From: Dermanyssus gallinae | Taxonomy: Eukaryota > Arthropoda > Arachnida > Mesostigmata > Dermanyssidae | Assembly (NCBI GenBank): GCA_003439945.1 | Contig: QVRM01001471.1 | Span: 32,501 to 96,500, forward strand | DNA length: 64,000 nt | Reading direction: 5' to 3' | Part shown: piece after piece, positions 57,240-64,000 of the stretch | How positions within the stretch are numbered: the stretch's first letter is position 1 | Layout of the letters: every line of letters starts with the position of its first letter | Notes under the pieces: generated by a model | What the model was told of the DNA's origin: nothing | Databases searched by the model: none | Seen by the model: only the letters and a program-made list of their open reading frames with translations | Position numbers and translations under genes: made by a program

Positions 57240-58479
57240 TATGAGCATTGCGTATATACATAAATATATGCACATGTACATACACGACAAATGAACATTG
57301 CATATTTGGGGGACGAGCGCAATCCTGGAGCTGATCGTGACTCGCAACTAACCTTGGGTTGTGCTTGCTTTCAGAGCTCTGACTCTGACTAGCACGTAGT
57401 AGAATCTCTATCAGTATCTGGGGCTTCATTATACTGGGACGACCTTCACTGTTTACATCGTCGAGACAGTGCGCACAGCCCTAATCTCTCTTTATGGAGA
57501 GGTAGGCAACGTTCGGCGGCTGTACGTCCCGACGGCAGTGCCACTCTCCTACCTCGAGATTATTCCAACGCTGATGTATGGGCAGAGTATGGGCAAACTT
57601 TGGTTTGCTTGAAAAGTGTTTCACAATGTACATGCAGCGAGTACTTTGGCTGTCAATGCGGGCAAGCAGCCGCATTATGTGCCTAATGTCAGGCTGTGCA
57701 CCGGTTGTTGAGATAACTTGATTTTTGTAATTGAAGACGGCGCGTACAATACCATTTGAGAGCTTTATCTCGGAATGAGAAAACAAAGTTGAACTAGTCC
57801 GACGAAAGGTTGGAGACCTGGATATTTTCAGTGCGTCTTACCTCTGGTCTGGCCTTGCATGTGACAATCGTCACGTCTAAGCCAGATACATAGTTCATGG
57901 CTATCATCACCTGCTCTGTTCAAACACGAGCTTCCACGAGGAGTACACGGAGTACATCTTAATAAAGCTTATTTAGATCTTTATAAATGTGTACTGGTCA
58001 TGAATTCAAAGTTTGAAAACGTGCGCATATATATATATATATATATCAGAAATATGTGGTATATTTATTTATTTATTTGAAATGCACCCTGTTTGGGTAT
58101 GTAAATTCGAATTTACTATAGGTGGTATATGTAACAAGACGTCGTATGTCGAAGCTCGGACCACTTCAGCAAAGTTCCCCGGATCGCTGCGGCGCTGCCG
58201 TATTAGACGTTAAGTGAGAGCCTTTGCCATAGTAAATTCTTGGCATGCTTATTGCTTATCGTGGAAGCAAAATCTTTCCCACCTGACGAATCAGCTTCCT
58301 GGTGATAGGGCTCGGCCTGTCCAAAGTTTCAAATCGCGAGGAGCCAAAAGTCGTGTGGGTTGCCCGGCGACACGTATTTAACCAGTTAAGCAGATCTAGC
58401 TACAAAGCCACCCTATATATATATATATATATATATATAATAAGTACATTTTGGACGCTTGCCATAGGCATAGTCACAA
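57240..58479. other. No recognisable gene; two (TA)n arrays
   Basis: (TA)n at 58027-58046 and 58413-58439. A 101-codon minus frame at 57481-57786 has no known motif. Confidence 0.4.
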
Positions 58480-60200
58480 TATTAAGCGCTGCTGAGAGTG
58501 AAGTGCAACAGCTTATTGCGATGATTATACCCGTGGTAAAAGATTATATCGCGCGGACGGTGGCTAGGGCCATTCAGGAAGCAATTCCGAGCATTCTGGG
58601 AGGACTGATGGGTGCCCGTTAACCACCTCATCTATGCTGCAGCCCACGACTAATGACGCTGATAGGACCAGGCTCACACGGGAGGACCGAGGCGCAAATC
58701 GTGCCATTGCAACATTGCAAGTCGACCTGAAAGTGAAGATGGCAGTGAACAGGCCGCTCGCGTGCGATAACTAGCAGATCTAGCAAGACAATCATGAGTT
58801 TGGAGATCTGGGTAAAATGCACGGGCATCGTGCAGAAAGGTTCCGTGTACGTCAAACGGGGAGGGACATCCATTTTTGTAGACCGACGGTGGGATAATTG
58901 AGCGTGGAAATAGTAGAACATTTTATCTCAGTGACGTCATCTAAACTAGTACTAGCGGCCATCTATGTGCAACCGGCGGGGATGGAGTCAACAGAGACGA
59001 TGATCGAACGCCTCTTGTTAGAGATAAAAGCGTTACCGAGGACTGTTCCAATAATCATAGGAGGGGACTTTATTGCGAGATTAGACAGGATTGACTTGGA
59101 AAGAACGGAGGCCTTACTAGATTTATTGGAGGGCACGTGTGCGCATATGTGAATGCCACTCCGGGTCGTCAGCTGTTTACCGATTTGCAATAGATTCACA
59201 AAAAAATGGGCATATAATTTACAGGGGACGACAGTCCTTTACAGAAAGGTGCGGAGCTTAACAAATTATATGGAAAACATATACTAATGGGTATGGGTGA
59301 AAATTAGGAGAACGTTCAAGAGCGAAGGAGGTTGATTAATCGTATAGGGAACTACTAGAAGAAGTCATTGGCTGAGACAATGTTCAATAGAGACTAGCAA
59401 GCTGGTTGAGAGCATTTTGAGAAGATATTAGCCGGGTCGGACACAACCCCGAAGGCGCCGCTAGAATATGAAGGCCCGTGAAATCAAACGACGGAGGAAG
59501 CGATGATCTGGATAACGAGGACAATCCACATTGCCCTCATTGGATTGTGAAATTAATGAGAGAATGAACACTTAGAAAGTGCCTTGGTTCTTGCACCATG
59601 CTGGCAGGTCCTATTCAATGAATGCATGCAAACATTGGAAGACCCAATCGAAAGGGAGTAGAGACGGAGCCTGAGGCTTGGAGGGGAATACCAATCAAAT
59701 TTCTCTTGAATACTATCCAGGAGACTAGGGTATTTTTTATAAAGAGGAAGGGCTCTTGTGGAAAAGGGGGATGTACTGAGTCAACTGCTGTTTTTCGTTT
59801 TCTGGGTGCACCACTAGATCGTACAAGGGCAGGCTGGACTCAAGAGTGGGCAAGAATTTTACTGTACGTAGATGATATGGCCTTATCAGGTTGCAGCCTT
59901 CTCAGAATGAAACAAGCCATCGATCAACTAGTTACATTTATGGATGAAAAGGGTTTTAAGGTTAAGTAAAGACAGTCAGTTGCCATGAAAATTCGAACAG
60001 GCGGTCGCCTAGCCAGGGGTGACGTGCCTCAAATCAGGAGAAGAAAAATAAAATTTGTTAACAGATTTACATTCCGAGGGCTTATTTTGTCAACGAGCGG
60101 CACACATTCAGCAGAATGTCAAAAAAGCCATCATCACAGCTGCTGCAATTAAGTGCCCACATATGCTTTCGGTTCATGCAGCAGCCGTTCTTTTTAGAAG
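58480..60200 (+). pseudogene. LINE with endonuclease and YVDD reverse transcriptase
   Basis: Blocks in order: an ORF1-like helical piece VQQLIAMIIPVVKDYIARTV (about 58508); LVLAAIYVQPAG (about 58955) and PIIIGGDFIARLD (about 59050), the AP-endonuclease G-G-D-F-N-A motif with Asn changed to Ile; and LLYVDDMALSGCSLLRMKQ (about 59860), an intact RT active site, followed by FMDEKGFKVK, then GGRLARGDVPQIRRRKIKFV and FTFRGLILSTSGTH. Most of the RT palm between 59160 and 59640 is missing or unreadable. Motif style is I/R1-like. Not functional as it stands. Confidence 0.78.
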
Positions 60201-60392
60201 TTGTCCACGTGATGGAAGGTGACCCGCTGCTAACATAAACATAACACACACATTTACCTAGCCCAGATACCTAGGTCACTAAAGTTAAATGTTCGACTTT
60301 TTATGTACATCAACAACATTTGGTAAAAAAAAATTGTCAAACAATTGTTAAAACAACATCAACACCATTCAACTTACAGGGATAACACTATT

Positions 60393-60515
<123 letters not shown>

Positions 60516-60899
60516 TACGAGTATATACACAGACATGTGTTATTTAATTTTAGGGTTGCAGCGAAATATGATTAACTAACTACACTAGGGCTCGTGAGAA
60601 GCGCTACCAATCGAGCTTATCCTCAAGGCAGCCCTTCATCGTGCCCATTATTGCTGCCGCATTGCCGCGCTGCACCGCCAGAGATTGCCGCTGAAGTAGA
60701 GAGTCAAAAGCTCTTTTTTTCCTGTCACCAGTTCAATTCATTTGCCAATCTTCTGCAGAAGCGACCATGCCTCAGGGCCGGGTCCCCCGAGTGTCTCGAA
60801 TTCTAGCGGCACGAAAATGGATTCGTTGGCGAATTGGGCATATTTATTGCATTTTTAGACGTTTAAATAATTATAACAGCAGGACATGTATATATAGGA

Positions 60900-61350
60900 G
60901 GGAGGAGTTTATACGGCGCAGGCTTTTGAAGGAAGTTAGAAGGGGTACAGAGAGATGTGATACGATTTTCTTTGGGTTGCCGTTTTAATTGCGTCATAAT
61001 CATCAGTGCAAAACCGTGCACGGGCATTAGCCCTACCGAATAATGAAGTCATGGTCATCGTGCATGTTATCAATAAAACGCACTTGACATTAGGTGACGT
61101 TTCGTGAGGGGTAGGAAGGATGCTACAATTTGTACAAGCGGAAGTGCAACGTAAGAGCGGGGTCGCTGAGTGCACTGGAGCCTGGTGGTGGTGGACGACC
61201 CAGTTCTTTCCGGTAATGGCATCTTCTAGACCTCTACGGCAAAGATCAGGAAGACTGAAGTAGTCATATGAGTAGTACTGAAGTAGACATACATGTGCGA
61301 CGCCGGCAAAGCCGATGCCGTGAATCACGCGCTTTTTGCATGTAGGGAGG
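60900..61350 (-). pseudogene. Decayed mariner transposase fragment
   Basis: The minus strand reads KNWVVHHHQAPVHSA (about 61200-61155), resembling the mariner W-x-x-H-H-D-N-A-P-x-H-S-A motif with the catalytic Asp-Asn changed. After the 80-bp repeat at 61016-61082 comes DDYDAIKTATQRK, resembling D-x-I-x-E-I-K-x-A-x-x-x near the mariner C-terminus. The expected PYSPDLAP motif is not readable. Low identity. Confidence 0.5.
61016..61082. repeat. About 70-80-bp dispersed repeat, copy 2
   Basis: Partner of 45493-45573. Here it appears to interrupt mariner code, so it may be a short insertion. Confidence 0.7.
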
Positions 61351-62409
61351 GCACCTGATGACACGGGTAAGGTGGCCCGATCAGTTAGGCGTGCAGAGCG
61401 GTACGACGAGAGACCACTTTCGAGCTCAGGAACGCTCAGCTCGAAAAAAGCCGGGACGCGGGCAATGATGTTGTGTAAGCCGTTGGCGGAGCAGAGACAA
61501 AAATCACGCGAGAGAGGCGGCAGCGCATATAGCGCCGTCAGTAGACGAAAGACAGATCAGCGGCTCTCTTCACACACCGAAGCCATTCTACAACGATCCC
61601 TATCATGTAAGCTAGGAGAGCCACCAGGTTTTAAGTGGGTTTGAGAGTCCCGCACTACCCAGACCAAACAGGTGAGTATTATGCGTTTCCGCTTCTGGCT
61701 CGTGTGAAAAAAATGTGCTCCACTGCAGGGGAGCCAAGATCGCCAAGCGTTCCTCCGACGGTGGGTGTCATTGGAACTACAGAGAGGCAACGCCAAGATA
61801 ATGTTGAGTGGTCACCGGCATTCAAGCAATAATAATATAAGCAATAAGATGTTGTATAATTAACATATTAGTAATTGATGCCTGTACATCTTGATAATAA
61901 TAAACCATTGTTTAAAAAAAAAAAATATATATATATATATATAGTATTTTTTTAAATATTACATTAGGACAAAAGTTGAATCACATTTCACTTGGACCCA
62001 TATTGTATTCGTAATAGTAGCGTTATGTTTCAAACTGCAACAGACATATAAATGAAAGTTGAACTAGCCGATCGACAGGCACGACGCCGGTTTGCGCAAA
62101 ATTAACGAAACTTGGACCGTTGACAGATGGCAGGCCGCTCTATTTTTGGATGAGCTTGTAATCTCTCTCCACGGTAACGATAGATAGGAAAGCATGTACC
62201 GGCGACGAGAAAAGCGGTTTGCAAAAGCTGGCATTGTGGAGCGTTAAAAAGTAAAGTTAGCGACCACTTTATTAACCTTAGATTAGATTAATAAAATGGT
62301 CATATGTGGGAGATAGTGAAACGACAAGTTAGAACCAGAGGTCTAGCTACAGCAACATTTTCGGAGCTCAATAATGCCATGAGCGTGGAGCGGAATAATG
62401 TTCCACAGC

Positions 62410-62453
62410 AATTAATAAATTGATCATTGCCAATTAATAAATTGATCATTGCC
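62410..62453. repeat. 22-bp exact tandem duplication
   Basis: AATTAATAAATTGATCATTG plus CC occurs at 62410-62431 and 62432-62453 without a mismatch. Its TTGATCA-like centre is palindromic. Confidence 0.95.
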
Positions 62454-62605
62454 ACATCCCATAGCGGCTGTTATTATGGTGTGCCAGGGCTTTTAAATTG
62501 CTTGTAATTTCTAATACGGCGCGATTGTTGTAGGTACAAAATGTCTTTAAAGTCAAATGTAATAGGCGATACGTTATTGCTTCCCGAATTAGTTCAATGA
62601 GTTGT

Positions 62606-62607
<2 letters not shown>

Positions 62608-62644
<37 letters not shown>
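62608..62644. repeat. (TA)n microsatellite
   Basis: About 18 TA units. Confidence 0.95.
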
Positions 62645-62646
<2 letters not shown>

Positions 62647-63424
62647 CTCGCGATAAGAAGGTTTAGCTCGTTGTAATAAGGTACATATAGACACATTAGG
62701 TTTAAGCAAAGAGAGAACAGCATTCATGAAGTGTGTAAGACATGGAAAAACATTTATGACCCTAAGCGGTTGCAGATACCAACAACAAGAGTCACCATCT
62801 TGCGATTCGACCACAATGACAACAGCAACACAGGCACAGACACACACAAATATGTCGGCATGAGGTTGCTATGGGAGCGCTCCCTTAGCCGAGTAGTGTC
62901 GTTTTGTATTTTTTGCTCAGCTTTTCGTTGATAAATCCCAACATTGGGAAAGGACGACGGTTCGATGGGTGGATCATCAACAGTCGTTTGGAATAGAGGC
63001 TGGTGGGAATTTCATTACCACTGTTTTAAGGTGGCAGCTTTTCAACAGCATCGTCGACGACACACGCCGTGAAGCGACTACATGCGTGATAGTTTCCACC
63101 GATTCGTAAATTGCGGAGCAAAAGAGCGCGTCTAGAGACGTCAACGGTCCGAACGGATTTCGGCTCGCTCCGATAACACGTAGCACAGAAAGGGGGTTGA
63201 GCGCAGCTGAACAACTGTCCGGAGTTTTCTTTGCACCCATTAGAGAGGCCTGGACACCGGCCTCATCTGGTCGCAATCCAAAAACCGATAGGCTGTGTCT
63301 CTGAAAGCCAAATGGCTCAATGACGTGACAACCCTAATACCTTTTGATACGTTGACTGGTGCTGTCTGATGGTTTGGCGTAACCGCACGTTTTCGCTGTA
63401 TTTCCCATTATATGACGTTTCGTA

Positions 63425-63541
63425 TCACATATCGTATATTTCCTATCATACGTCGTACATTTCCTATCATATATCGTATATTTCCTATTATATGTATATC
63501 GCATATCTTCCATCATATATCGCATATCTCCTATCATATAA
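63425..63541. repeat. About 22-bp tandem repeat, five diverged units
   Basis: Units built from ATATCGTATATTTCCTATCA with base changes (CGTACA, CGCATATCT, CCATCA). All frames stay open and give Tyr/Ile/Ser-rich shadows. Confidence 0.85.
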
Positions 63542-64000
63542 CGTGTTTGCTATTTGTGGCTACGGCAATGTCTACATTGACACTATGCTATGATATTACA
63601 GCAAGTAAAGTTCTGACACCAACTACATTATAGCCGGTTGACAGACACCTCCTTAGTGACGCAGATCATCGTGTTCTCATCGTGAAAAATACCGCTAATA
63701 TTTTGTTATTGTAATTGTTGCCACGCAGTGTTATCGACATGCAATGCGATAGTCTCGTGACGAATAGACGAAAGCTAGGCAATACACAATCCTACGATGC
63801 ATGCACACGCGACAAAAATAAAGCAACCTCCGATAAACAGTGGGTTCTACCTTGTTCATTAGTCCGTCGTAGAAGCTGGTCGCGTGGTTGTCTCGTTCGT
63901 CAAAGTCACGGCCAAGCTACCAGCACGTTTGAGTTTTGTGCCAGCTTCAGTTGGTTATAATGACTTTGTTAGGCGTTGCTACGAAACGCTCCGCCATGTA

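Larger units (their letters stand above)
61351..64000. other. No firm gene; microsatellites and short tandem repeats
   Basis: A 102-codon plus frame at 61336-61644 lacks a known motif. A 99-codon minus frame at 62977-63276 has LSVLRVIGASRN, faintly like the C-terminal L-R-V-x-x-A-Y-R-T motif of R1-type LINEs; not called. (TA)n arrays lie at 61925-61942 (after an A-run) and 62608-62644. Confidence 0.4.

Noticed and set aside
62977..63276. R1-like LINE C-terminus
   Set aside because: Only a short LSVLRVIGASRN phrase resembles the family; too weak to annotate as a feature.

Overview
The window reads as gene-poor intergenic or intronic DNA of a eukaryote, almost certainly an animal and most likely an arthropod. 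The signs are mariner (DD34D) and Tc1 (DD34E) transposases, an intact BEL/Pao LTR retrotransposon, R1/I-type and other LINE fragments, tRNA-derived SINEs with target-site duplications, and about 28 (TA)n microsatellites, some over 100 bp. I see no bacterial gene structure, rRNA, CRISPR array or recognisable functional tRNA gene. A chelicerate such as a mite would fit, but the sequence alone does not prove it.

Layout. 1-9.4 kb: anonymous DNA with two SINEs (1.83 and 4.88 kb), a second SINE-like family on the minus strand (8.3 kb), triplet and 33-bp minisatellites, and (TA)n arrays. 9.4-15.5 kb: a roughly 900-bp foldback element, a diverged relative of it, two decayed mariners and a LINE C-terminal tail. 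15.5-20.7 kb: (TA)n arrays, a CAA-rich minisatellite and a LINE 3' end. 20.7-25.5 kb: a GC-rich zone with the only good candidate for a host protein-coding exon (minus strand, from 22262), flanked by triplet repeats and a 19-bp tandem repeat. 25.6-27.7 kb: a dense cluster of (TA)n arrays. 27.9-34.5 kb: pieces of several LINEs, a mariner relic and two SINEs.

37126-43659 holds a complete BEL/Pao element on the minus strand. It has 338-bp LTRs that I read as identical, a 5-bp target duplication, a primer-binding region, a polypurine tract and an uninterrupted 1800-codon gag-pol frame, so it is a recent insertion. 43.7-55.4 kb has LINE and mariner debris, a full-length SINE (50.8 kb) and an R1-like LINE relic (53.3-55.4 kb). 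55599-57235 is a nearly intact Tc1-like element with 201-bp inverted repeats and a single frameshift. 58.5-60.2 kb is another LINE with a recognisable endonuclease and a YVDD reverse transcriptase, followed by a 120-bp (TA)n tract, a mariner relic and short tandem repeats.

The genes do not form a pathway. The window is best read as an archive of mobile elements: young (BEL/Pao, Tc1, several SINEs) and old (mariners, LINEs). Two SINE-like families share a three-nucleotide-loop hairpin near their 3' ends with what looks like a compensatory base-pair change, which is the most interesting lead here.
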